64,000 nucleotides of DNA, taken from Meandrina meandrites (Eukaryota; Cnidaria; Anthozoa; Scleractinia; Meandrinidae). The stretch spans positions 26,796,289 to 26,860,288 of the forward strand of contig OY855906.1 in NCBI GenBank assembly GCA_963693305.1, read 5' to 3'. This document shows, in pieces, positions 44,801-54,080 of the stretch; the first letter of the stretch is position 1, and the number at the start of each line of letters is the position of its first letter. The notes under the pieces were generated by a model, which worked only from the letters and a program-made list of their open reading frames with translations, did not search any database and was not told the origin of the DNA. Made by a program: the position numbers and the translations under genes.

Positions 44801-45897
44801 AAATTTCTATTTGGAACGTCCCATCGGGACAACAGGACTACCTTTACAGAAAGCCCGGTCCTCCCGGAAATTTCCAGGGGAATGAATTAACCAAAAGGTG
44901 GTGTGCCTTTTACATATCAACCAGGTTTTCCAAAAATTGTTCGTAAATGTAAACAGCTAAGCTATTTGTACTGTTTGGCCAGATTTGTTCTTTGTAGTCC
45001 CCACTGTGATTCTTCGACCATGCAATCAATAAATAGCCAGCTACCTAACTTTCGTCTAGATGGGATCGATTTTCACTTATGTTGCGTTCATTTAGAAAAC
45101 AAATTCATGATTTGATAGGTGCTTAATGTCTAGAGCACTCACAGATAGAAAATTTTAATCCGCCCTCCAAAACCCCCCTATGCTGATCGAGGATTTGTCT
45201 GAAATTCCAGATAGTTGATATACACAAGAAAGCTTACATAGAATAAATAACAGTGAATACTCAAATTCACTTACAGGGCCTCTCTCATCCTTGGTTTATA
45301 ACTGAGGATGCCCATGTTAACGTGACTGGGGTTTTGGAGCACTTTGACAAGTTCACGGAACCTGGTGACTATATCTGTATCGAGGACACTTCTCCCACAA
45401 GGCCAAGCACAGCTGGTCAGGGGCTCCTTAAGGAGCATGAGTACACCCCCTTTGGGCATGCTAAACTTGACGCTGTGAAGCTTTTTATGAAGGATCGATC
45501 GGAAAGATACCTTGTGGATCAACGATACACAGATTTCTTTGGGTAAGATGTCACTAGGCAAGGTCTATTCTTGTCTCCAGAGCTACTCGTTTCTAATGCT
45601 GCTGCCAAAAGAAACTAGGGCTCTAGTATTGAGTATGGGCAGAGTCATTCAATACAGTTGCGCACGCACTGAATATTCCTTCCTTACATTCCTGAAACCT
45701 TCTATAAATGGCTCTTTCCCCAGAATTTTTTTAATAGCAGGCTCCACCTTGTCCAATTGTTTATTAACAGTTACGATAAATTTAAAATAGGAAACTCCCC
45801 TTCAAATGCAACCTTTTAACTGATTACACTGATTGGTTGAATTTCTTGCAGGTACAATGTAACTTGGAGCGCGAATGGTTTTCTTAAACGTGTTTAG
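38642..45897 (+). CDS. CmcI-like SAM-dependent enzyme (cephalosporin hydroxylase / rhamnosyl O-methyltransferase family), 4 coding exons
   Basis: Exons 38642-38816, 42741-43042, 45277-45542 and 45852-45897. The CDS from the ATG at 38660 is 157+302+266+46 = 771 bases, 256 residues and a TAG at 45895-45897; every junction is GT-AG and phases 1, 0, 2 close exactly. Residues 1-52 are helical and charged; 53-73 hold TTWRGIPLWKDCLDL; the Rossmann core follows with the glycine motif VIEIGAYMGGSALW (86-99), MDID (116-119), EGDS, then ITEDAHVN and CIEDTSP, and the C-terminus NGFLKRV. In family members these acidic residues and the glycine loop bind Mg2+ and S-adenosylmethionine. Substrate unknown. The gene has a strong 3' splice site before 38642, so a 5' non-coding exon is expected. 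Family is mostly bacterial, yet the gene is spliced. Confidence 0.85.
38893..39512. mobile_element. Nested inverted-repeat elements (outer foldback, inner MITE 38940-39391)
   Basis: Outer arms: attggttcatgcttttagct (38898) and its complement near 39490-39510. Inside, an inner MITE has perfect 20-base inverted ends agttcccactagcaacataa (38940) and its complement ending about 39391, with many atcataa/ttatgat repeats and further internal copies of cgttcccacta (39171, 39303). Intronic in the CmcI-like gene. Confidence 0.75.
39735..40156. mobile_element. Nested inverted repeat (outer 39735-40156, inner 39832-40042)
   Basis: Outer arms: tctggttgatctggctt (39736) against aagccagatcgaccaga (40135-40151). 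Inner arms: ggttcacccgaacaagcgct (39832) against agcgctcgtttgggtgaacc (40019-40038). A triplicated gcgcggctctt lies just upstream at 39709. Non-coding. Confidence 0.7.
40462..40723 (+). pseudogene. Possible piggyBac-like transposase N-terminal remnant
   Basis: From the ATG at 40461 the frame reads MSRGPVRYTMQDVLDYLDRN and FAVPDSGFESD, then is broken; after a shift, an acidic stretch PENDEIDARNVALEDEETDD follows. The style resembles the acidic N-terminus of piggyBac-type transposases, but there is no catalytic domain, because a Tigger-like element begins at 40724. Weak call. Confidence 0.25.
40724..41591. mobile_element. pogo/Tigger-like non-autonomous transposon
   Basis: Left end cagtaactccctcttaacgg acacc and right end, as complement, cagtccactctctttaagac ggacacc, followed by TA at 41592-41593. 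Both ends carry repeated ataagacggacacc units (40750, 40828, 41515, 41540). The TA expected on the left is not preserved. The open frame at 41060-41371 on minus has no recognised domain. Confidence 0.7.
41592..42109. other. Unassigned intronic DNA
   Basis: Begins with cgctcgcccactcgcccagg and repeats of ggcgagt (to about 41695); nothing else recognised. Confidence 0.4.
42110..42480. repeat. Miniature hairpin derivative of the Harbinger-like MITE plus its flank
   Basis: 42112-42180 is a near-perfect hairpin of ggccaaacggagacgcaagt with its complement ending in ggcct, followed by TTA. It has the same ends as 37442-37775 but lacks most of the interior. The downstream 42181-42480 repeats 37776-38085. 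Confidence 0.75.
42741..43042 (+). CDS. CmcI-like gene, exon 2 (SAM-binding core)
   Basis: The acceptor attaag precedes it; the donor is aag/gtaagag at 43043. It encodes residues 53-153, including the glycine-rich SAM loop EIGAYMGGS (88-96), the acidic end of the second strand (MDID, 116-119) and FIEGDSND (135-142). This exon alone identifies the family. Confidence 0.85.
43043..45276. other. Intron 2 of the CmcI-like gene
   Basis: Holds a (CATA)n microsatellite at 44257-44285, a G-tract of about 20 at 44552-44571 and a tRNA-like sequence at 44584-44650. Small open frames have no recognised domain. Confidence 0.6.
44584..44650 (+). repeat. tRNA-like sequence (SINE head)
   Basis: A-box-like tggtgtagtggtgagag, a possible anticodon arm around gctgctagcatgccagag and a B box ggttcgattct with a pairing ccag/ctgg T-stem. 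No complementary acceptor stem can be formed, so it is not a functional tRNA. Different tRNA ancestor from the SINEs at 26148 and 36526. Confidence 0.55.
45277..45542 (+). CDS. CmcI-like gene, exon 3
   Basis: Acceptor ttcacttacag, donor gg/gtaag. Encodes residues 154-241 with HPWFITEDAHVN, GDYICIEDTSP, TPFGHAKLDAVKLFM and RSERYLVDQRYTDFFG. The ED pairs at 163-164 and in IEDT are placed like the metal-binding acidic residues of CmcI-type enzymes (family knowledge). Ends in phase 2. Confidence 0.85.
45852..45897 (+). CDS. CmcI-like gene, terminal exon
   Basis: Acceptor tttcttgcag. Encodes the last 15 residues (GYNVTWSANGFLKRV) and the stop TAG. The GYN-W--NGFLKR ending is the usual C-terminus of this family, so the gene is complete at the 3' side. 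Confidence 0.85.
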
Positions 45898-48800
45898 TTG
45901 TAAAGGCTTTAACCAAACGATGCCGATTGAGATTAGAACAAGTTACCGTGAAACGGTAATAGACGCAGTAAATTACTAATGAGTGATAAGATCCTTATGT
46001 AGTAGCATCATAAAAAAAATAATACATTTTGACACATTGGTGTTTAATCAGTCCGGCGTTTAACAACAGTTTCCTTAGAAAAATCGACCACTTCCATAGA
46101 AGATTATCACTTCCCTCTCCTCCCCAACTTTTGGTAAGGTTTTTCATAACAGTGTTTCGGTCGGTCAGTGTAAAATGCAGACTATAGAGTACTTTTAACC
46201 CTAAAAATTAAACCTAATCCTCATACAAACGCTAAAATTATCTTTATTTCTAAACGTTTTAGGTACTTGTTAGTTTTAGGGTTATTCTCCAGTCTATATT
46301 TTACATCCTGCTCACATCGTGGGTCGCATCCTCCTAAAATGTTCTGCTATTGGTATAGGATTTATTGCTGCCGAAACCAGTTGTAGAGATGCACGCATTT
46401 TAGGTTACGAACGGTTACAGCAATTAGCTATTTACCTAATGAAAGAAGATACATTAGTATTGTAGATAGTGTAAAGTAGCTGCGCTATATTATAAGTAAG
46501 GAAGTAGCGGTATTTTATTTTATTGTAATGTAATGTAAAGTAGCTGTCTCAGTATTGTAAGTAACGGAAGCAATTATAGTGTGAATGTTGTTAAAAAAAT
46601 AAATATTTATATTAGCTACTATTGTGTTCGTGGTCTGTCCCCTTAGAACTGACTATTTGTCGGTACCTATTTATGCCGAGCCTGGGAAAGACGCCTGAAA
46701 TTCATGCTACCATTTATGATTCTGGGCGGAGAAGAGCACAAGGAATTCCTTTGAAAAATATAGTCGAACCTGTCGGCTCCTTACGGACATCTCTTTATTA
46801 CTCACAGTTAGAGGCCAACAACCTCTATAATACAGGCGGCTTTACAATAAGAACACTAAGTCTGCCCGTTAATTGGTGCCGTATTTAAAACTTGTGTCTC
46901 GACAAGCGTATCTTATTAACAGTTGTCCTGCGAAATAGCACGGAATATCGGGACAGCAGACTTTCAACCTTCCCTTGCGGTGAATTAAGTAACATTACAA
47001 AATAAACCGAAATTCTAAACGATCATTACACTCTTTTTCATAAGAATATCGAGATTTGCAAATTTTAAGAATAAACCCGAGTCTGAGATTTGAAAAGAAT
47101 ATAATTTCATGTGTTGAAAATCTGTAAATACACTACCTATTATAAAATTATTGCCTTCTCTAAACGCCTAAACTAGGCAACAAAACGAAGAAACCTGTAC
47201 TAGCTATAGCCAAATTCGGGCCAAATGTTTAATGCTAATGACAGTTCGATGAACGGTTCATGTAATTGCTGGTTTCCTCTGGTTTCCAAAAAGTAAATCC
47301 AATTAACTATTGAGTCCAAAAAGTCAAGATTAATACAGGTTGTAGAAAATTACTGGATATTCTGCTTGTCTAAGTCTCGGGTTTGTACGGTATTCCGTAC
47401 TCGAGTTATCCGTCAAAATGTTCCACAGAAATTTAGAGAGCACAGTATATGGAGACGCCCTGTTGGTGCCCATGAAGATGGGCACCAACACAGCGGCCGG
47501 AAATCAATGAAAACATCTGAAATTCACTTCTGCTATAAATCACAGGTTGAGGAATTTTTTTAAGCATACGCGACAGCCTTCTTTGATGTCGTGTGGCGTG
47601 AAACTCCGAAATTCAAAATGCTCTATCTTATATAAAAGACGGTGGACGCTATCAGGCTAAAAACCTTCAACAAGAAGGAAGAAGGCGCCTAATAGCAAGT
47701 GAAGGATAAAAACTCAGGGGTCTTCTGGATTTTAGAATGTTGATGACGTCACGTGAAAACCAAGAATACAGATGTACAGTATACAAGAATATTTTCAGCC
47801 TAAAATCGGCAGAAAAATAAGAATAATCAGTCTGGGCCAGAAAAATAACATTTTTATAAAAAAGTATATAAATTTTATGAAACTATCTCCCAAAGTTTTG
47901 GCGAGAGATCCTGGCCACCTTATCAAGCATTCGTTGCTGGGTATTCAGTGATGACGTCATCGTCTTCGTCATCACTTAAAAACTTATTCTTTACCACAAC
48001 GGACACATCTCAAGTGCGAATACTTTTATTAAATGTGTTATTGCAAGATATATTTGGTATATTTAAACGAACAAACAAGCTGTTCCGTACCCAGAGGAGT
48101 TCAAAAGGAGAGGGCGGAGTAATAGTGAACTCTTGCTCCAACAAGAGGGGATGGTCCTTCGAACATAATGCTTTCGTATCAAGAAATGGGTTGAAAATTC
48201 AAAAACAAAAGGTATTGTTAAGGTGTCTTGATGGCCATATTAGGAGAATCCCTTGGGTGGCGTAAACAGTTTACGCATAAGGGGAAGGGCGGGAGGGGGG
48301 GGGGGGGGGGGCTGTATGTCCCTTCCCTGGATTCGCCACTGCTTATTACAGCAACCACGTTAGGATAGACATCGTAAAATTAAAAGAGCTGAGTATTTCC
48401 TCCGGCTCATGATCAGCTCAAGGATGTAAACCAGCAAAACAGCCTTCAATAACCGCGGCTGGCTGTTTTTTATTCGTGGTTTTAATTAGTTTTATTACAC
48501 AGTGCCTCTGAAAAACAGCGGAATTGACTGATCTTGACACCGATTTAATTTTACATAGAGGAAATACTCTACTCGCTAAATAGACTGCTGGAAAATATTT
48601 CTGTACTTCGTACATTGCAAAAATCGGTAAATATTCATGTTTTTTTCTAACCCTAACCCTAGAACAGTACATGCAACATGCAGCTAAAATGTAATAAAAC
48701 GTGCAACATAGTCAATTTCGTGTATTTTTGTTGTGATGGTGATGAGCTAAATACTTCCTTTTTGTGTATATTTCTGTTGTAAGTATAATTATAATAATTA

Positions 48801-49101
48801 TAACTATCAATCTGACCAACTGGAAAAAGAAAGCTGCCTTAATTAATGCATATATGCATATATTTAATCGTCTATTGTCTTTATTTTCTTTTTTGTTTAT
48901 TGAATCATGTTTATTTATCGTTCTTGAATTGTATTCTTTTTCTAAACTGCACATAATAACGATAAAAATGCTCGTTTTAGCTAGGAGAAACACAAAAGAA
49001 TGAGCGTTTCAGCAGACTAGCTAGCCTTAGAAAAATCTAACATTTTTGCCACGTTAGGTTCAAAATGTTGATTATAGTCATGGTATACATTGGTAAATTA
49101 C
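45898..49101. other. 3' flank of the CmcI-like gene, no gene recognised
   Basis: 46436-46610 contains ttgtaatgtaatgtaaag/ttgtaagtaac-type motifs ending in an A-rich aataaa, like the 3' UTR end of the LINEs; probably a severely 5'-truncated LINE end. 47455-47490 has a small palindrome gtgcccatgaagatgggcac. A G-tract lies at about 48295-48311. The open frame 47948-48265 has no domain. Confidence 0.45.
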
Positions 49102-49246
49102 AAATAGTGTTTCTGGAGTGCTTGAAATACTGTAAAAGCAGACGTTTCGGTGATACCCCTTCATCAGTGTTAACTTGACACTGGTGAAGGGGTATCCCCC
49201 AAACGTCTGTTCTTACAGTATTTCAAGCACTCCAGAAACACTATTT
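49102..49246. repeat. 145-bp near-perfect palindrome with hammerhead-like core
   Basis: Arms aaatagtgtttctggagtgc ... and complement meet near 49174. On the minus strand the left arm reads CTGATGA (49167-49161), a GGT-ATC-ACC mini-hairpin, and GAAAC (49148-49144); the other arm has the degraded CTGGTGA and CAAAC. The order matches the hammerhead core found in Penelope-like repeats, but base pairing of helix II is irregular. Confidence 0.6.
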
Positions 49247-50875
49247 ACTAGTTAACGTTACTTATTTGAGTGCTACGCAGCAAAATCCCCTTTTTGTGAA
49301 CATTGGGAAATTACAATACATTCAAATCTGATTCAAACGATAAATAACAGTTATAAAATACTATTGTTAGCAACAGCACAATGAAATGAGTATATATTAG
49401 TGCTTTCATGACAAATCGTGCATTTACTAGACTACAAGTTAAATTTTGTACTCAGATTTTTCAAATGAGATTATCGAAGCCTTAAAAGGCTGAAGAGATT
49501 GCATACTATTAAACAGTTTGCATCTTACAATGGAAATATCGCTAAATTTAGCAGCCGCTTAAATCTGACCGAAGTAATGTAAAGGGGGTTTGTTTTCTAA
49601 CGTCATTGTAAACAGCTGTTTTCATCACAAAAAAACAGTACCCCACACCCACCCCCGTTAGTTTTGAGACTTTGGTGGCACAGTAGCGGGCGCAGTCTTT
49701 GGAAATCAGTATGGGTAATGAAATGGTGACGAGTGAAATAAGGAAATAATTTCACGCGCGTTTTGTCAAAAACGCAAGTGAAATTACTTCCCAATTTTAC
49801 GAGTATACCATTTGATTACCTTTTAATATCATGGGTGACAGATTATCCTTGCAATAGTGGTTTCTGACTTGCCTTTTGTATCTAGAACTCCAAGCTTTTA
49901 AAAAATAAAAGCATACATTTTCGATAAAGTTTGCAATTTTCCGATTTTTTTCGCCAAAATTCCTTTAGGATCCCTGTTTATAAAATTTTTCAAAGTTGAG
50001 TCAACTGTCGAATATTGCTTACATAATTGGCCATAGTTCGTCATAAATGAACTGAAAACGGCGGCCGTGATAAATTCCCCAAAATCCGTTCGATGCCATT
50101 TATGTAATTGGCTTCGTGTTTTTGAAGTCGTTTTGACGTTTTGAAACATAAACTATTGTCAGAAGTTTATTACATGACTTAGGCTTTAGAAACAACTTTA
50201 ATCCTGGGCGCCATCTTGGCACTGAAATATGAGAAACGTCGCCATGGCAATTTGGTAATTTCACATGTGAAATTAAAGTCTCCTTCACAGCTGTTGTTTG
50301 GGCTCGTCATGCGCACTGCTCCCTCCCCCACCAACGGCTGCTTAAACCAGAACCACATTCCTTTCCTTCTTTTTCAACTCTAGTTGCTTTGACACCTATC
50401 GGCAAAAATGTGACAGTTGCTGTTAGCCGAAAAGCTATTCTATTGCTTCAAATATTGATCTCAGATTCCTGTTGTACTTGGAGTTACATTTTTGGACATA
50501 AGGATTCATATCATACGCGTTTTACTTAGGTAGATTTCTGTTTTATTTCGATGTCTGATGTGCGTCAAATTTAAAAGGCGGCGAACTGCCGTCCGTTTGA
50601 CGTTTCCGAGACTAGGGTCACAATAAGACGCAACTTGTGATAGGTTTAGTCGCCGAATTTTGGCGCGACCAACTCAAAAAGATGTGACGGAAACTGCGCT
50701 TTAAGCAACATGAGCCAGGACAATGCCTTATATTGTAATCGGCTTTTCTTTATTTACTTTCCATCCTCTGTTCATGCGTCTGTTTCGTCCGTTCGCCCGT
50801 TCGCCCGTTCGCCCGTGCGTCCTTCAGTTGGTTGGTTGGTTCGTTCGTTCGTTCGTTTACTTAGCTACTTACTTA
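49247..50875. other. Unassigned, with a decayed hairpin MITE at 50279-50340
   Basis: 50279-50340 (gtctccttcacagctgttgt, ggctcgtca) is a degraded relative of the MITE at 845-931. 49738-49795 contains an inverted pair aatttcacgcgcgttttg/aaaacgcaagtgaaatt. No gene recognised. Confidence 0.45.
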
Positions 50876-51062
50876 CATACCTACCTACCCACCCACCCAA
50901 CCACCAGCCCACCTACCTACCTACCTACCTACCTACCTACCTACCTACCTACCTACCTACCTACCTACCTACCTACCTACCTACCTACCTACCTTACTAT
51001 TGACATACTGTACTTACTTGAATCTACTAACTAACTTACTTACTTACTTACTTACTTACTTT
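50876..51062. repeat. Tetranucleotide microsatellite (ACCT then ACTT)
   Basis: (CTAC/ACCT)n mainly 50908-50994, then (ACTT)n to about 51062, preceded by GTTC-type repeats at 50785-50860. Frames encoding YLPTYLPT here are artefacts. Confidence 0.9.
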
Positions 51063-51548
51063 ATTTATTATTTACTTATTAACCTGTCCGCTTTGTAGTC
51101 TGATGTTGTAATAACAAGATATTGATCACTCTTAGTAACTTTTAAATTTCTTAGAATCTCTTCATTGAGCGCATTTGTCACATGTCATAATAATCATCTT
51201 GGTCATCAGGGTTCACTTGACAAAAAGGCGGCCTTGAAGATTAGAATATATTCCATTACTTCTGCAGTAGCCGTATAGGGCGCGATTTGTACCTAACAAC
51301 AGAACCAACAAATGTATTAAAAATATCAAGGATAGCCGCTGTTATTAAAAACTGGCAATGGTATATTGCATTTTCTGAGTTTTTATTTGCTAACAGACAA
51401 TGGTATATGAGCTCATATACCATTGACCACAAATTTCGTAGTCGATACGCGTCAACGAAAACGGCTGGGGAGTTCAAATATTTGCAATTCTTTGGGCGTT
51501 TTTAATAAAACAATTATTCCACACGCGCTTGTTGGATATGAGATCGTT

Positions 51549-51581
<33 letters not shown>

Positions 51582-52600
51582 ACCTACCATCTCGATATCT
51601 AACGCACGCTCGTGCAATAACTGTTAAATACGAAAGCGGATTATCTCTAGGGATCCTCCCTGTGTTATTTGTTGTGACGAGTTATTATATCTATAACATT
51701 TTGAAACATTTCGAGTTGCAAAATTTATAACAAGCAGCAAAGAACTGTAAATCTTTAAGTGCATCAATTCCTCTCCAAACCGTTGTAAGAAACCGTCCTT
51801 AGAAATAAATGGAAAAGATAGCTCGTGTACACGACCTTCAATTTTCTAGGTCAGGCTCAATAGGTTCTTATATATATATTATTGATGCATAAGGCGCAAT
51901 GAGCCAGTTAATAGGTTCTTATTTTTTCAAAGAGTAGCGGAGGTCATGAAATTTTAAATACAGATGGTGTAAACATTATTATACAATAACTGAGTTACTG
52001 TGCACGTTGTGATTGGTTGATGCCTGTTATCTATTAGAGTACAGACACACAGATGGCGTCGCTGCGTGGTGTGACTCGCGCACGTGATCAGAGTTCATAG
52101 TCCAAGTCAGTCAAAGGTGGTAAGAACATCAGTGACCCACTCGCCTAGCGGCTCGTGGGCCACTTTTTTGTTCTCACCACATTTTGACGTCATCTGTGAT
52201 CTATAACTGAACATACACACAGCAAAATGGAATCTATTTGTTAACTAGATTTCAGACATTAGATTTCTGAAATACTACTAAAAGTGATATTTAAACGATG
52301 AAAACAGCAGTAAATATCAAAAGTATAATGTCTGCACTCTTTAATACCCTGAAACACATTCAGCTGGGACTGTATCATTACCTAGCCTTCAGTCCTTTCT
52401 TCTCATTCTAAAATGTTTACATGCAAACCGAATAAGAATGTTTGCAAAATGTCAGGCTGAATTGGTTCTTATGAAAATGGAAGTCCAAACGACAAATTTC
52501 ACGCTGTAGGGTCTTAATTCGCTAGGTTCTTGTATGCGGGATTTTGCTGAATTTATTTTGCTCTCATTTAGGCTGTCCACGTTTACAAAATTTAGATTGC
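51063..52600. other. Unassigned, with small hairpins
   Basis: 51397-51425 holds the perfect palindrome aatggtatatgagctcatat accatt. 51530-51610 is a hairpin-like MITE remnant (ttggatatgagat ... atctcgatatctaacg, inner gccaactcggcgc/gcgcctcgttggc). No gene recognised. Confidence 0.45.
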
Positions 52601-52601
<1 letters not shown>

Positions 52602-52636
<35 letters not shown>

Positions 52637-52643
52637 TTTCATC

Positions 52644-52675
<32 letters not shown>

Positions 52676-52676
52676 T
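52602..52676. repeat. (CAT)n and (CGT)n microsatellites
   Basis: Twelve CAT triplets at 52602-52637 followed by about eleven CGT triplets at 52644-52676. Confidence 0.95.
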
Positions 52677-52740
52677 GTTGCGTCGTTAGCATGCGACGCA
52701 TAAGACCTCGAAATGTCAATTTAGTGACCTATTAACTTAC

Positions 52741-53262
52741 TCATCTTCGAAGAATAAAAGCCCTTTCCTCCACATTCTTTATTATCATATCCATCAAACA
52801 CTGGAATAAAATAAAAAACAATACATACAGAAATGGATTCTCACGTTTTATCAAATACATCAAAGAAGATATGCAAAGCTTAAACGTAAAAAAATCTTTA
52901 ATGCACCACTGCTAGGGACGTAAATCACCGAAAATTGAACAAACGGAAATGGTGAGCTGACAAATTCTTAAGGGTTGTTTTAATTTGCAAATAATACAAA
53001 CGACTATGACGTGACTAATTAGTAACATATCAAACACAGGAGAGAATGTATCATCACATTTCCAAACACCAAGATGAGAGTTGAAAATACGACGCGGAGC
53101 AGAGTATTTTTTTTGACGCATAATCGCAACCTCGTTCTCAGAGTTGAAAGCGGAGTAGACCCTGGGGACGAGGTTGATAATCACATTTATTTTTTACTTA
53201 CCTGTGTGGCAGCTTGAGTAAGTAAGGTATCCCATGTTGATCCCTTTGCAGTTCGATTCCCA
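52741..53262 (-). CDS. Candidate 3' exons of PAN/fibrinogen-like gene, copy B
   Basis: Two exon-like pieces on the minus strand: 53262-53202 (acceptor ccataccag, donor g/gtaagt; WESNCKGINMGYLTYSSCHT) and 52800-52741 (acceptor ttattccag, donor a/gtaagt; FDGYDNKECGGKGFYSSKM). Their mutual phase fits (phase 1), and Cys-, Gly- and Tyr-rich content suits an extracellular fibrinogen-like domain. They do not join exon 5 (phase 2) directly, so one more exon is missing between them, or exon 5 is mispredicted. Confidence 0.45.
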
Positions 53263-53379
53263 CTGGTATGGGTATGAGTAAGAAATAATAATACGAGGAC
53301 ATGAGCCCCTAAGATAAAATATATAAAAAAATGTGTCGAAAATTTAATCAACTTTTGCATTCATTTTGAACGAAACGTC

Positions 53380-53550
53380 ACCTACGGACGGACAGACAGC
53401 CGGACTTACGGACAGGGGGACGGGCATAAGCTGCCGTAGCACGGATGAACAGACACAAGTTTCAAAGATGGACAGATGTGAGGACGAACCAGCGGGACGC
53501 ACGGACGGACGGACGGACGGAGAGACAAAGAAACAAACCAACAGACAGAC

Positions 53551-53613
<63 letters not shown>

Positions 53614-53648
53614 CAGAGAGACAAAAAGACAGACAGACGAACAGACAA

Positions 53649-53701
<53 letters not shown>

Positions 53702-54080
53702 TAGATAGACGGACGGATAGACGAACGGAAGATTGGACGGAAAGGTAGGTGGGCGAAGGAGGGACAGATGGACCTACTGAAAGACAAAGAGACAAACAGA
53801 TCGACAGTCAGAAGGACAGGCATACGGACAGACGAACGGATATGAACGCAGGCAGGGTACGAACAATTAGGCAGATAGACTGCCACCCCCAGACAAGGGA
53901 TTACCTTAATACTATGTTATCAGTATGGGCACACGTACAGAGAACAAGTAGACAGAAGCAGACAGACAAGCAGACGCTTGGACTGCTGGCGGGAGAGACA
54001 CGGACAAACGAAAAGAGAGACAGAAAGACGAATGGAGGACGAAAAAACGAACGAAAGAACAGTCTGACAGGCAGGCAGAT
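53380..54080. repeat. GACA/GATA/GACG microsatellite region
   Basis: Long stretches of gaca and gata (53538-53710) flanked by degenerate gacgga/gacaga repeats. It occupies an intron of gene copy B; the start of copy A (positions 1-195) shows the right-hand part of the same region. The 180-codon minus frame is repeat translation. Confidence 0.92.

Noticed and set aside
47948..48265. 105-residue frame in the 3' flank of the CmcI-like gene
   Set aside because: No recognisable domain, no splice context, low-complexity start (run of Ser).
49144..49167. Fully canonical hammerhead ribozyme at the palindrome centre
   Set aside because: Core words are present, but the helix II closing pair is A-C and no stem III can form before the cleavage triplet; kept only as hammerhead-like.
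53344..53886. Long frame rich in LSVC and IYLS repeats
   Set aside because: It is the translation of GACA/GATA microsatellite DNA; no independent coding evidence.
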